From Verrucomicrobiota bacterium (GTDB taxonomy: Bacteria; Verrucomicrobiota; Verrucomicrobiia; Chthoniobacterales; Terrimicrobiaceae): 64,000 nucleotides of DNA. Position 1 is the first letter of the stretch; the number at the start of each line of letters is the position of its first letter. Shown here piece after piece: positions 29,772 through 39,314 of the stretch. The notes beneath the pieces were generated by a model. It had not been told where the DNA came from, ran no database searches, and was given only the letters and a program-made list of their open reading frames with translations. Both the position numbers and the translations under genes were made by a program. The stretch spans positions 186,001-250,000 of the forward strand of contig JAFKMU010000047.1 in assembly GCA_017305195.1 (NCBI GenBank), in the 5' to 3' direction.

Positions 29772-31522
29772 CTTTGGGCCGCGCCGCTTTGCGCGGCGAA
29801 GAGATCCGAATAGACCTCGCAGGAGTCCAGCAGCGCCTCGTGGCAGCCGATTCCGGCGACTCGCCCGTGCTCCAGCACCATGATCCGCGAGGCATCCCTC
29901 ACACAAGCCAGACGGTGAGCAATGACCAGAACGGCGCGGCGTTCGTCGCGAGACTGCCAGACGCGAACGGACTCCATGATCCGGCTCTCGGTTCTCTCAT
30001 CGAGATGAGCGGTCGCTTCATCCATGACAAGGATCGGCGCATTGCTCAGGAATGCCCGCGCGATGGCGATGCGCTGGCGCTGCCCTCCCGACAACCGCGC
30101 GCCTCCTTCATGCGCCATGGTATCGTAGCCCTCAGGCTGATCCATGATGAACTCGTGGATGCAAGCCAGGCGCGCCGCCTCGATGATGTCGTCCATGGCC
30201 GCATCGGGCCGGGCCATGCCAATATTCTCGCGCAGCGTGGTGTTAAAGATATGCACGCGCTGGGGCACGACGGCGATCAACTCCCGCACCCGCCGCGCCG
30301 CCATGTTGCGGATCGGCACGTCCCCGAGCAGGATCTCCCCAGCATCCTCCCTCCAGTAGCGGAGCAGCAGATTCACGAGAGTCGATTTCCCCGCCCCGCT
30401 GGCGCCCACGATGGCCGTGACAGCGCCCGGCTCGACCGCAAAGGAGACGCGATCCAGCACGCGCGGACTGCCATCATCATAGGCGAAACCCACCTTGTCA
30501 AAAACGACCCCGACCGAGCGAGGCTCCCCGCCGACAGCCGCCAGACATGGGCTCTCATGGCAGGGCCTGTCGATGATGTCGAAAAGCCTGCGCGCGCTGC
30601 TGATGGCCTGCTCAAAGTCGGGGATGAGATTCGTCACACCAAGCAGGGGAACAAACGCGCTCAAGGTGAGGGCAAGCACGACAGGAAAGTCGTAAGCGGG
30701 CATTTCCCCGGAAAGAACCTCACCCGCGCCCAGAAAAACCACGACCAGTAAGGCGGAGCCAATACCGATCTCGGTCGCCGTGCTCTGGAAGACGTGACAT
30801 CCCGAGAGAGTTTTCTGGGCGGAAGCCAGCAGGTCACCCTCGTGGTCCAGGATGGCCTCGCTGCGGGAGCCATATCCGAAAACCAGCGTCTCGCGGATGC
30901 CCTGCACTACATCGGTAAACCTCGCGGAAATCTCCCCAAGCCGATCTCTCACCCGCCCAGCCGCACCGGTTCCGATTCGGTGGGCGGCGAAGGGGATACC
31001 TACGCCAGTCAGCACGAGAAACGGGAGCAGCCCCAGGGCGATCATGGGACTGATCCAGGCCAGGACGCCCACCACAGCCAGCGGAACCACCACGGCGACT
31101 ACGAAAGGGGCAATCGTATGTGCGTAGAAAACTTCGACCCGCTCGACATCGGCAATCGCTCGGGAAACGAGATCTCCACTGCGTTCGCGCCCCAGCCCCG
31201 CCGGGGCCATGGCCTCCAGCGACGCAAAAAGCTGGCGGCGCAGGTCGGCCAGCAGCCGGAAGGCGACATAATGCCCGGAAAACTGCTCCAGGTAACGGAA
31301 GATCCCTTTGACCATGCCAAGCCCGGCCAAGGCGAACGCGACGGTCCAGAGCATCTGACTGCTCCCACCCCGTGCGATGGCCGTCACGCCCCATACGGCG
31401 AGAACGATGAGCACGACGGCGAGGAACTGGTTCACGATGCGCATGGCCACCGAGAGCCCCAGCGTTCCGCGCAGAGGCCTCAGCACTTGCCAGAGACGAA
31501 TGATGGTTTGTCGGTGAGTCAT
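29768..31522 (-). CDS. cydC: CydC-like ABC exporter half-transporter
   Basis: 584-aa half-transporter with an N-terminal six-helix domain and a C-terminal nucleotide-binding domain: Walker A GASGAGKST, signature LSGGQRQRIA, Walker B ILVMDEATAHLD. The RYLEQFSGHYVAFRLLADLR and MAPAGLGRERSGDLVSR segments match CydC, which with CydD exports cysteine and glutathione for cytochrome bd assembly. No cydAB genes are in the window, so another thiol or drug exporter role remains possible. Confidence 0.8.
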   Translation of the reverse strand: MTHRQTIIRLWQVLRPLRGTLGLSVAMRIVNQFLAVVLIVLAVWGVTAIARGGSSQMLWTVAFALAGLGMVKGIFRYLEQFSGHYVAFRLLADLRRQLFASLEAMAPAGLGRERSGDLVSRAIADVERVEVFYAHTIAPFVVAVVVPLAVVGVLAWISPMIALGLLPFLVLTGVGIPFAAHRIGTGAAGRVRDRLGEISARFTDVVQGIRETLVFGYGSRSEAILDHEGDLLASAQKTLSGCHVFQSTATEIGIGSALLVVVFLGAGEVLSGEMPAYDFPVVLALTLSAFVPLLGVTNLIPDFEQAISSARRLFDIIDRPCHESPCLAAVGGEPRSVGVVFDKVGFAYDDGSPRVLDRVSFAVEPGAVTAIVGASGAGKSTLVNLLLRYWREDAGEILLGDVPIRNMAARRVRELIAVVPQRVHIFNTTLRENIGMARPDAAMDDIIEAARLACIHEFIMDQPEGYDTMAHEGGARLSGGQRQRIAIARAFLSNAPILVMDEATAHLDERTESRIMESVRVWQSRDERRAVLVIAHRLACVRDASRIMVLEHGRVAGIGCHEALLDSCEVYSDLFAAQSGAAQS

Positions 31523-31529
31523 GGGATGT

Positions 31530-33215
31530 TCAGGCGGCGATGGTCTCCAGCGTCAGGCTGTCCTCGCTTTTGGTGATGCGGCCATCCTCCAGATAGAAGA
31601 GCCTGCTGGCAGCCGAGAGAGAGTGCCTCCGGTGCGTGATATGCAAAACCGTACGGCCCTCCGACAGGCGGTCGAGAGCCTGCCGGAGAGCCGCCTCGCA
31701 AGCGAAGTCCACATGCGACGTGGGTTCATCGAGCAGGATGATGGGCGCGTCCTTCAGCAGCGCCCGGGCGATGGCCAGCCGCTGCGCCTGCCCTCCGCTC
31801 AGGCGAGTCCCGCGCTCCCCGATCCGCGTCTGGTATCCCTCGGGCAATGAGGTGATGAAATCATGGATGCAGGCCGCGCGGGAGGCTTCCTCGATCTCCC
31901 CCCGGCCCGCACCCGGATATGCGATCCGCAAATTTTCCTCCACGGTGCCGTGAAACAGCCAGGTATCCTGGGCCACCCAGGCGATCTGCGACCGCAGCCA
32001 CTCCAAAGGCAGGTCCACGAGCGGGCGACCGCCCAGCAGGATGCGCCCCTCCCGGGGATCGGCAAAGCGGAGCAGGAGATGCACGATGGAGCTTTTGCCC
32101 GCGCCGCTGGCTCCGAGCAGGCCCACGGTCTCGCCGGGTTGAATCTCGAAGCTCACGTGACTAAGCACATCGCCGCCCCCCGGATAAGCGAAAGATACGT
32201 CCTCGAAGCGGACATCCCGCCGCGAGGGCATCCGGTATCCCGTCGTCTCAGATTCCTTCACGGGGCCCGGCGTGTCCAGATAGTGACGAATGCGCCGCCC
32301 CATCGCCCGGCCTCCGGCCCCGGCAAAGAAGAATGCTCCGAGGAGATTGAGCTGCCGGATGATCTCCAGGCTCAGCAGGACGATGGTGACCGCTTCGCCG
32401 ACCGTGATCGCTCCCGCCTTCCAGCGCAAAGCCGCCACCACAAATGCCGCTCCGGTCGCCCCGACCGCAAACCCCCAGTCGAGGAGAAAGATCGCCAGCT
32501 GGTTGACCGCCAGGAGCTTCATCGTCTCCCGCCGAAACCGCTCGCCCGCCTGCGCCATTTCGCTCCCGCATGCCGCGCCTGCGTTGAAGGCCTTGAGCGT
32601 CGGCAAGCCCTGCACTGCGTCGAGAAAGCGCGCACTCAAGGCGCTCGCCTCGGCATGGTACCGGGCGGAAACCGCGCGGAACCGGCTTTGCGTCAGGCCG
32701 AGAAGGATGGGCGCGAGAGGCGCAGTCACCAGCAAGACCAGGCCGGAAACCCAATCCATCACTCCTATCGCGAGGCAGATGACGAGGGGCGCGCTCAACC
32801 CGACGAGGAACTGCGGGAAATACAAGCCGTTGCTCGCATCGAGGGCCTCCACCCCTTCCACGGTATCGTGCACAAGGCCGCCCGTGCGTTCAGAAGCCGA
32901 CCTCGCCGGGCCCAGGTCCAGGATCTTTCCATGTATCGCCCGGCGGGTTTTTCGCTTGGCTCCGGCCGACGCCCCAAAGGCAAACCATCTCGCGCCTCCC
33001 GCGAAAATCGCGCGAAGGAGAATGACTGCGGCAAGAGCAAAAAAGAGCCACGCAGGCACCGGGGCGGATCGCCAAAGACGGTCGACCACCAGCCCCAGCA
33101 AAACCGCCTGCCCAATCGTGCAGATCATTCCCGCCCCGCCCATGCCAGCCGTCGCATAGCTGAATCGCCGGGATTCCTTCGATCCCGGCAGCGAGTTCTT
33201 GCTCTTCGTTTCCAT
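31530..33215 (-). CDS. cydD: CydD-like ABC exporter half-transporter
   Basis: 561-aa ABC half-transporter upstream of the CydC-like gene with a 7-nt gap, matching the usual cydDC order. Membrane domain first, then Walker A GASGAGKSS, signature LSGGQAQRLA and Walker B IILLDEPTSH. The LTQSRFRAVSARYHAEASALSARFLD region resembles CydD. The pair probably forms a heterodimer. Confidence 0.78.
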   Translation of the reverse strand: METKSKNSLPGSKESRRFSYATAGMGGAGMICTIGQAVLLGLVVDRLWRSAPVPAWLFFALAAVILLRAIFAGGARWFAFGASAGAKRKTRRAIHGKILDLGPARSASERTGGLVHDTVEGVEALDASNGLYFPQFLVGLSAPLVICLAIGVMDWVSGLVLLVTAPLAPILLGLTQSRFRAVSARYHAEASALSARFLDAVQGLPTLKAFNAGAACGSEMAQAGERFRRETMKLLAVNQLAIFLLDWGFAVGATGAAFVVAALRWKAGAITVGEAVTIVLLSLEIIRQLNLLGAFFFAGAGGRAMGRRIRHYLDTPGPVKESETTGYRMPSRRDVRFEDVSFAYPGGGDVLSHVSFEIQPGETVGLLGASGAGKSSIVHLLLRFADPREGRILLGGRPLVDLPLEWLRSQIAWVAQDTWLFHGTVEENLRIAYPGAGRGEIEEASRAACIHDFITSLPEGYQTRIGERGTRLSGGQAQRLAIARALLKDAPIILLDEPTSHVDFACEAALRQALDRLSEGRTVLHITHRRHSLSAASRLFYLEDGRITKSEDSLTLETIAA

Positions 33216-33354
33216 AAGAAACTCTTATGAAATTTGTGCAATTTACCGCGCACCCCCGCTTGCGTTTTATTGATGGCAGCTTGCGGCTAGCGGTCCTTTG
33301 TCATCTGGCATTCCATTTGCCTCACGAGGCATTCGCGTCCAGTTTATCCAGACC

Positions 33355-34143
33355 ATGGACCTACAGCTTGCAGGAAAAACAGCGCTGGTGACCGCCTCCA
33401 GCGGCGGCATCGGGCAGGAAATCGCGCGCACGCTCGCCCGGGAAGGCGCAACGGTGATCATCAATGGCCGCTCGGAAAGTGTCGTCCAGAAAGCGATCCA
33501 CGACATCGCGTCCGCCCTACCGGAAGCATCCCTCCGCCCTCTCGTTGCCGACAACGGAACCCTCGAGGGAGCGGAGACCACCATTGCTGCCTATCCGGAA
33601 GTCGACATCCTGGTCAACAACCTCGGCATCTATGAGGTGAACTCCTTCTTCACGGAAAGCGACGACACATGGCGGAAACTTTTCGAGGTCAACATCCTGA
33701 GCGGCGTGCGTCTCTCGCGCCACTATCTCGCGCAGATGATCGCCAGGAACGACGGCCGCATCATCTTTATCGCCAGCGAGGCCGCACTCACGCCGCCGCC
33801 CGACATGGCGGCTTATGCCGGAACCAAAGCGATGCAGCTTTCACTCTCCCGCAGCCTGGCCAACCTCACGAAAGGCACGCGAGTGACAGTCAATACCATC
33901 ATGCCCGGCTCCACGCAAACCGAAGGAGTGGCCCGCCTGGTCCAGGGGCTGTTTCCCGGGCTGAGCGCAGATGACGCGGGCCGGGAGTTCATGAAGCGCG
34001 ACCGCCCTCACTCGCTCATCTCCCGACTGATCAAGCCGGAGGAGATCGCGGATTTTGTCGCGTTCGTCAGCAGCCCGAGGGCGGCGGCCATCAATGGCGC
34101 GGCGCTCCGGGTCGATGGCGGACTGATCCACCATATCGCGTGA
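33355..34143 (+). CDS. Short-chain dehydrogenase/reductase
   Basis: 262-aa SDR with TASSGGIGQEIARTLA (NADP loop), NNLGIYE, active-site Ser in FIASEAALT and YAGTK. ATG 33355 (MDLQLAGKTALV) starts right before the Rossmann fold, so the longer frame from 33298 is not used. The stop overlaps the following secreted-protein gene (TGATG). The substrate is unknown. Confidence 0.87.
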   Translation: MDLQLAGKTALVTASSGGIGQEIARTLAREGATVIINGRSESVVQKAIHDIASALPEASLRPLVADNGTLEGAETTIAAYPEVDILVNNLGIYEVNSFFTESDDTWRKLFEVNILSGVRLSRHYLAQMIARNDGRIIFIASEAALTPPPDMAAYAGTKAMQLSLSRSLANLTKGTRVTVNTIMPGSTQTEGVARLVQGLFPGLSADDAGREFMKRDRPHSLISRLIKPEEIADFVAFVSSPRAAAINGAALRVDGGLIHHIA

Positions 34144-34457
34144 TGAAAACGCTGCTCGCGTCATTGGCCTTATCGCTGGCGGCTTGGAGCGCCGCCCTTT
34201 GCGGGGGCAGTCTATCCACAGAGGAGGCGCTGCAGCCGCTCAAGGCTGCTCCGGTTCTCTGGAAGTATGTCGATAAGACGCTAAATCTGTCCGACACGGC
34301 ATGGGGGACCCGTTGCGGACATCACTGGGGATTTCTCGGCGGCCAGCGTATCGGCCCCTACAGCATCACCATCACACCCGACTCTCCCTCGGCGGAGGAC
34401 AATCAGACACAAAAGGTCGTCCACCCGCAGCCGACTCCCAGCCCGACCACGCGATAA
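34143..34457 (+). CDS. Small secreted hypothetical protein
   Basis: 104 aa with a signal peptide (MKTLLASLALSLAAWSAALC), then a short mature domain (TLNLSDTAWGTRCGHHWGFL, GPYSITITPDS) and a Pro/Thr-rich tail. The ATG overlaps the SDR stop by one base. No family is recognised. Confidence 0.6.
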   Translation: MKTLLASLALSLAAWSAALCGGSLSTEEALQPLKAAPVLWKYVDKTLNLSDTAWGTRCGHHWGFLGGQRIGPYSITITPDSPSAEDNQTQKVVHPQPTPSPTTR

Positions 34458-34528
34458 ACTGTGCAGGTTCCTTATGGGAAAAACTGCCACTGTTCAAACT
34501 GCCTGCCGGATCGGATGATCCAACCTCT

Positions 34529-34702
34529 ATGACAGCCAACACCGCGCCACCAGACAGGCCGGGAGAAATCCCCGGCCAGGGCCCGAGGCCGTGGTATCGA
34601 CATCTCCTCCACGCCCGGGTGCTTCTCACGCTGATCCTGACCGGTTTGATCTACGTGATGTTTTTTGCCTTCGGGATTTATATCTTCTTCTTCGCCCGCT
34701 AG
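34529..34702 (+). CDS. Small single-helix membrane protein
   Basis: 57 aa: a Pro-rich N-terminus, then one hydrophobic helix (VLLTLILTGLIYVMFFAFGI) and a short end. It lies co-directionally 71 nt after the small secreted protein. Function unknown; small, so moderate confidence only. Confidence 0.45.
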   Translation: MTANTAPPDRPGEIPGQGPRPWYRHLLHARVLLTLILTGLIYVMFFAFGIYIFFFAR

Positions 34703-34769
34703 CACGGCCCCAGCGCTGCCGGACACCTTCGTCGATGCCCGGCGATTTCGGAAACCGAGTATCCGGCGG

Positions 34770-35834
34770 TTAAATCCTGCGCTCCGCCTGGGTGGACCGC
34801 AGATGGATCGTCTTGCGCTCCAGATTGTGATGCGCCTCGATGAACCGCACGGTGCCGCTGCGAGCACGCATCAAGACCGAGTGGGTGGTGGCGATGGAGC
34901 CCTCGACCTCCACGCCCTTGAGAAGCGGACTGTTGCTGATGCCCGTCGCCGCGAAAATGATGCTTTCGCCCCGAGCGAGATCGCGGGACATGAACTGCTT
35001 GTCGAGCATGTCGCCCCACCCTTCGGCGATGAGAGACTGCCGCTCCTCCTCGTCCTTGGGCCAGATTTGGGCGCGCATTCCGCCTCCGAGACAGCGCAGC
35101 CCGGCGGCGGAGAGGATCGCCTCGGGCGCGCCACCGATGCCCGCGTAGAGATTGATATTCGACGTGCGCATGGCTGGCGCGAGCGCGGCTGCGATGTCGC
35201 CGTCGATGATCATGCGCAGTGCGGCGCCCTTGCGGCGAACGGCCTCGATGAGTTCGCCATTACGGGGCCGGTCCAGCACGCAGACGACGACGTCGCGCAC
35301 TTCCTTGCCCAAGATGCGAGCGGTCACATCGATCACGTCCTCGATGGGAGCATTGATGTCGATCGGGAGGCTCGGATCTTTCATCCATGCCTGGCGGACC
35401 TTGAGCGGATAGGCCAGCTTTTTCATGTAGAACGCCGGGATATCCTGGAGACTGGGCTGCCCATCCGATGCGGTCTGGGTGGCCGCGATACAACTCACGG
35501 AGTTTGGCATGCCCTTGCTGACATTCGTGGTGCCGTCAACGGGGTCGAGCGCAATATCGAAACGCGGCGAGCCTTCTTTCCAGGTGCCGACCTTCTCGCC
35601 CTTGAACAACCCTGGCGCCTGATCCTTGATGCCCTCGCCGATGACGACCTCGCCACTGATGTCCATGAGGTCAAACATTCCGCGAATGGCATCCGAGGCG
35701 GCCTCGTCGGCCTTTTCCTTTTCTCCCTTTCCGAGCCACTGGAGGGTGTTGAGAGCAGCGATTTCGGTGGCTCGCAGAAAATCCATTTCGATCTGACGCT
35801 CAAAATCCGAGGGGGCGACACTTAATTTATTCAT
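34770..35834 (-). CDS. glpX: Fructose-1,6-bisphosphatase class II
   Basis: 354-aa lithium-sensitive-phosphatase-fold enzyme of gluconeogenesis. Metal-binding features GEVVIGEGIKDQAP and FDIALDPVDGTTN are present, plus GIGGAPEAILSAAGLRCLGG, diagnostic for GlpX. Some GlpX proteins also hydrolyse sedoheptulose-1,7-bisphosphate. The gene stands alone with a 249-bp upstream gap shared with the divergent DUF5069 gene, in which I see no clear regulatory element. Confidence 0.95.
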   Translation of the reverse strand: MNKLSVAPSDFERQIEMDFLRATEIAALNTLQWLGKGEKEKADEAASDAIRGMFDLMDISGEVVIGEGIKDQAPGLFKGEKVGTWKEGSPRFDIALDPVDGTTNVSKGMPNSVSCIAATQTASDGQPSLQDIPAFYMKKLAYPLKVRQAWMKDPSLPIDINAPIEDVIDVTARILGKEVRDVVVCVLDRPRNGELIEAVRRKGAALRMIIDGDIAAALAPAMRTSNINLYAGIGGAPEAILSAAGLRCLGGGMRAQIWPKDEEERQSLIAEGWGDMLDKQFMSRDLARGESIIFAATGISNSPLLKGVEVEGSIATTHSVLMRARSGTVRFIEAHHNLERKTIHLRSTQAERRI

Positions 35835-36083
35835 TCAATTGATTCCTTGTGATGTGTCGTGATGGTGACTGCCATGGATCGCTTACGTCAACTGGAGAAG
35901 GCTTGTCAGGAAAGGAAATCTCCCTTCGGAGGGCGCCCCGGGAAAGCAAAGAACACCGCAAGTCACACTCCTTCAAAACTTTACACACATCCCCTCCACT
36001 CATCTTCCGATGTATAGGCAAGATACCGAAACGGCACTTGCCCCAATGGCTAGAATAGGCCACTACCACAGCATTCCATACAG

Positions 36084-36542
36084 ATGAAAACAGAAGGTCT
36101 GAAAGGTTGTTATAAAAAAACAGAAGGACTCTTTTACTTCGCCCGCATGTGTTCAAAAATCCGACTCCATGCTGCGTCGATTCTGCCAAAGGAATATTGG
36201 GAAATGCTTGGCAAGGGATTCGATGGCCGCACCTGCCGCTACCTGAAGGTGTCCTACGAGGATCTGCGCGCTCAGGTTATCGCGGGAGCCTCCGATACCG
36301 AGGCGCTGGGCTGGTGCTACGACAATGGACGCCGCCTGACGGATGAGGAAATACTGATCTACAACAGCTTCATGAGCAAGCGGGGCTGGCACGATGATGA
36401 AACCGACGAGTTCATCCCGGCGATGATCCGGGAGTACGGCCTGCCCGACAATGGCACGATCCTCACGGATTTTGACCTGATCGAAATGGATGAAGGCCGA
36501 TGGTATCCCGACATGTGGCGGGATGCCTGGCGCTCCGAGTGA
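36084..36542 (+). CDS. DUF5069 family protein
   Basis: 152 aa. The pattern GLFYFARMCSKIRLHAASILP, followed by FDGRTCRYLKVSYEDL and DEEILIYNSFM, matches DUF5069, a family I know mainly from Verrucomicrobia, Acidobacteria and Planctomycetes. ATG 36084 keeps the conserved GLFYFARM start within the protein. Function unknown. Convergent with the aldo/keto reductase, 8 nt apart. Confidence 0.78.
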   Translation: MKTEGLKGCYKKTEGLFYFARMCSKIRLHAASILPKEYWEMLGKGFDGRTCRYLKVSYEDLRAQVIAGASDTEALGWCYDNGRRLTDEEILIYNSFMSKRGWHDDETDEFIPAMIREYGLPDNGTILTDFDLIEMDEGRWYPDMWRDAWRSE

Positions 36543-36550
36543 TGGATCAG

Positions 36551-37510
36551 CTAGGCCTTGCGAAAGATGGGATTTAGTCCGCTGATCAACGCGTAGAGCT
36601 CTTTCTCCTCGTTTGCATTGAGAGGTTGAATATCCTTCAGCGCGAGGTCGACCGCGAGACGGAAGAGCCGTTCGTCACCCGGCGGGATGGCGGCAGTGAC
36701 AGGTTTATTCAGCGTAAAGCGCAGAGCGAGCGCCGCCTGTTGAGGATCAGTCAGCGGCTGGTACCAGCACTTCTTGTACTCCTCGCGCATGGGATCGTCC
36801 TTCGGCCAGCTTTGCCGGGCCAGGGCCTTGAGCGCGAGGCGGGCTGCACCCTTTTCCTCGGCCAGTTTGAGAATCTGAGGGCCGAAATCGTCGGCGACAT
36901 AACTGGCGAAATTGACGGGAAACAAAATCGAGTCAAATGGATAGCGATCCAATGCAGCCTGGGCTGCCTCGATGGAATGGGCGGAGAAACCGAGATAGCG
37001 AATACGACCCTGCTTTTTGGCTTCGATCAGGAACTCCATTACGCCTCCCGGAGCAAACACCGCGTCGACATCCTTGGCGACATCGGTGATGGCGTGGAGC
37101 TGGTAAAGGTCAAAATAATCGGTCTGGAGGTGCTCCAGCGAATGCTGAAACTCCTGCTCCGCACCAGCCCGATCGCGCTTCGCCGTCTTGCAGGCGAGGA
37201 AGGATTGCTTGCGGTAGGGAGCAAGGGCCGGCCCGAGCTTGACCTCTGCGTCCCCGTAGGAGGGAGCCACATCGTAGTAGTTGACCCCTTTTTCAAAGGC
37301 CTCTGCCACACGTCGAGCGGCATCGGCCGGATCAGCGTCTTTCACCACGATGCCGCCAAAGCCGATGACGGAAAGCTCGTCATCATGACGCCCAAAGCGT
37401 CGCCGGGGGAGCCGATCCAGATTGGCCGCATGGCTGGATGCACCCGAGATTGCGTAGGAAACACCAGCGAGGGCAGTCGTTTTGAGGAAAGTTCGTCGGG
37501 AGGATTCCAT
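36551..37510 (-). CDS. Tat-exported aldo/keto reductase
   Basis: 319 aa with a twin-arginine signal (SSRRTFLKTTALAGVSYAIS). The AKR tetrad is visible as Asp and Tyr in YYDVAPSYGD, Lys in ACKTAKRD and His in YQLHAI. Export of an NADPH-dependent fold is odd but common among such proteins in Verrucomicrobia and Planctomycetes. The substrate is unknown. It lies 65 nt downstream of mdcH on the same strand, but probably is not part of that pathway. Confidence 0.88.
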   Translation of the reverse strand: MESSRRTFLKTTALAGVSYAISGASSHAANLDRLPRRRFGRHDDELSVIGFGGIVVKDADPADAARRVAEAFEKGVNYYDVAPSYGDAEVKLGPALAPYRKQSFLACKTAKRDRAGAEQEFQHSLEHLQTDYFDLYQLHAITDVAKDVDAVFAPGGVMEFLIEAKKQGRIRYLGFSAHSIEAAQAALDRYPFDSILFPVNFASYVADDFGPQILKLAEEKGAARLALKALARQSWPKDDPMREEYKKCWYQPLTDPQQAALALRFTLNKPVTAAIPPGDERLFRLAVDLALKDIQPLNANEEKELYALISGLNPIFRKA

Positions 37511-37575
37511 GCAGGCATTTTCCGCATCGCGGGGACAGAGTCAACCGCACCCGCATGCCTTGCCCGGATAAAAAA

Positions 37576-38505
37576 TTATCCCAAACGCCCCATGGTCGCT
37601 TTCACCCATTCCCCAATGCCCTCTATGGAGCGAAATTCGTCGACACCGCGCGCCTCGATGCCCTGTGCAACGGCCATGTGGGAAAGCTGGGTGCCGGGGC
37701 CGAGCTCCAGCACCACCCGGCACCCGGACTCCTGGAACCGCTGCTGGATACGGTCCCAACGCACCGTGTGATGGATCTGTTCTGGCAATACTTGCTCCAT
37801 CTGCTCGCGACGCAAGACCTTGGCGGCGCTGATACCTGCAAGCACCGGGGTTTTCAGAACCTGCCATGGCACTTGTTGCAAAGCCGATCGGAACGGCTCG
37901 ACCGCACGATCAAGCAAGGCGGTATGCGAGGCCACCGTCACCGCAAGCACGACGGCATCGCGGGCTCCAGCATCCTTGAGTTCCCGGGCCAGAGACTCCG
38001 CCCGGTCGGCGGAACAGCCTACCACACAGTGATCCTCGCTGATCACGATAGCCAGCATGGCGCCATCAAGTGAAGATGCCCGAGATGGAGAGAGACCGGT
38101 GACCGCGATCAACTCGCCGCGCGGACCCGCAGCATCCATCTCGCGCGAGCGGACTCCGGCAAGCCTTACGACATCCTCAGGTGAGAACGCCCCCGCGCAA
38201 AAATAGGCGGTGAGTTCGCCGAGGCTGTACCCTGCGACCATTGCTGGAGCAGGCACCAAGTCCGCGATCTCGACCCACACCATTGCCTGATAGAGGCAGA
38301 TCAATGGCTGGGAGAAATGGTTCTGGAAAATCGCCTGCGGGTTCCGCGACGGGTCAGCCAGCCAGTCGAGGACATCGTCATCGACGCAGCGAGCATCGAT
38401 GATACGTTGCCGGAGGGCGAGCCCCTTCTCTGTAAAAGGAAAACGCGTAAAGATCTCCGGCGTCTGAGCGCCCTGTCCGGAACATACGATGGCAAACTGG
38501 CTCAT
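37576..38505 (-). CDS. mdcH: Malonate decarboxylase-associated malonyl-CoA acyltransferase
   Basis: 309 aa with the FabD fold: CSGQGAQ oxyanion motif and the Ser nucleophile in AGYSLGELTAYF, with the His in ASHTALLD. MdcH loads malonyl onto the acyl carrier subunit to prime the enzyme. ATG 38505 overlaps the mdcB stop by 4 nt. It is the last gene of the mdc operon. Confidence 0.9.
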   Translation of the reverse strand: MSQFAIVCSGQGAQTPEIFTRFPFTEKGLALRQRIIDARCVDDDVLDWLADPSRNPQAIFQNHFSQPLICLYQAMVWVEIADLVPAPAMVAGYSLGELTAYFCAGAFSPEDVVRLAGVRSREMDAAGPRGELIAVTGLSPSRASSLDGAMLAIVISEDHCVVGCSADRAESLARELKDAGARDAVVLAVTVASHTALLDRAVEPFRSALQQVPWQVLKTPVLAGISAAKVLRREQMEQVLPEQIHHTVRWDRIQQRFQESGCRVVLELGPGTQLSHMAVAQGIEARGVDEFRSIEGIGEWVKATMGRLG

Positions 38506-39314
38506 GGTTTCCTCTCCATATCCTCGACGAAGAGCGTGGCTGCCAGCAAGTCTGCTACTCCGCCCGCGGTGAGATTTCGCCGGACAAACTCGTGATGTAT
38601 CTCTCGCGCCCGCTGCCACCACCCGGGATCCGCCACCCCTCCCGCGTCCAAAAAACTCCGGGCGCAGCTGCGGGCGAAATCACGCCCTTCCAGGCCGCCG
38701 CGCTTCAGCAGCGTCGTGTCCTCGCAATGCTCGAGGATGGCAAAGAACGCCTGAACCCGGGCGGCCGGGCGGCCATGCGGAATGGCATGGCGATAGGCAG
38801 GCAGGCCAAGCTGATAGATGGAGGGGAATCCCAGCGCTGCCTCACGCCGTACACCGCCCATCTGGTACCTGCGACACATGACCACACCGTCGCTGTGGAT
38901 TTCAAGAGAGTCGGCCTGGGGAATCTCTCCTCCCCAGCGCCGAGCGACGATGTCGCCGAGAAACTCTGTCGAGTCGTCCGGCCTCGCTCCCGCTGCCGCG
39001 CATAGCAGGCCCAGACAGAAAATCGCGCCGCGGTGGGCATTGCGGCCATTCGTAGCCGCGCGCATTGCCTGCTCCATTCCCAACCCGATCTGCTGAAGAT
39101 CATGCAGAGAGCTTCCGGCATAAGCCGCCATCTCCGCGAATCCTGGAGTGATAGCCTCGATGGAGGCGAGAAAACACCGGGCATCCATGTCGGAATGACT
39201 TCCATTATCGATCAGGCTGACCAGACCGGGCTTGGGATAGGTCTCAAGCTCCTCACGCAGCGCATCGGCGGCGCATTGAGCGATAAGTCGAGGAGACAAT
39301 GCCATGGTCATCAT
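38502..39314 (-). CDS. mdcB: Triphosphoribosyl-dephospho-CoA synthase
   Basis: 270 aa, CitG/MdcB family; makes the 2'-(5''-triphosphoribosyl)-3'-dephospho-CoA precursor of the MdcC prosthetic group. The diagnostic YPKPGLVSLIDNGSHSDMD and TNGRNAHRGAIFCLGLL segments are present. It overlaps mdcG and mdcH by 4 nt. Its position between G and H differs from the mdcABCDEGH order often seen. Confidence 0.92.
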   Translation of the reverse strand: MMTMALSPRLIAQCAADALREELETYPKPGLVSLIDNGSHSDMDARCFLASIEAITPGFAEMAAYAGSSLHDLQQIGLGMEQAMRAATNGRNAHRGAIFCLGLLCAAAGARPDDSTEFLGDIVARRWGGEIPQADSLEIHSDGVVMCRRYQMGGVRREAALGFPSIYQLGLPAYRHAIPHGRPAARVQAFFAILEHCEDTTLLKRGGLEGRDFARSCARSFLDAGGVADPGWWQRAREIHHEFVRRNLTAGGVADLLAATLFVEDMERKP

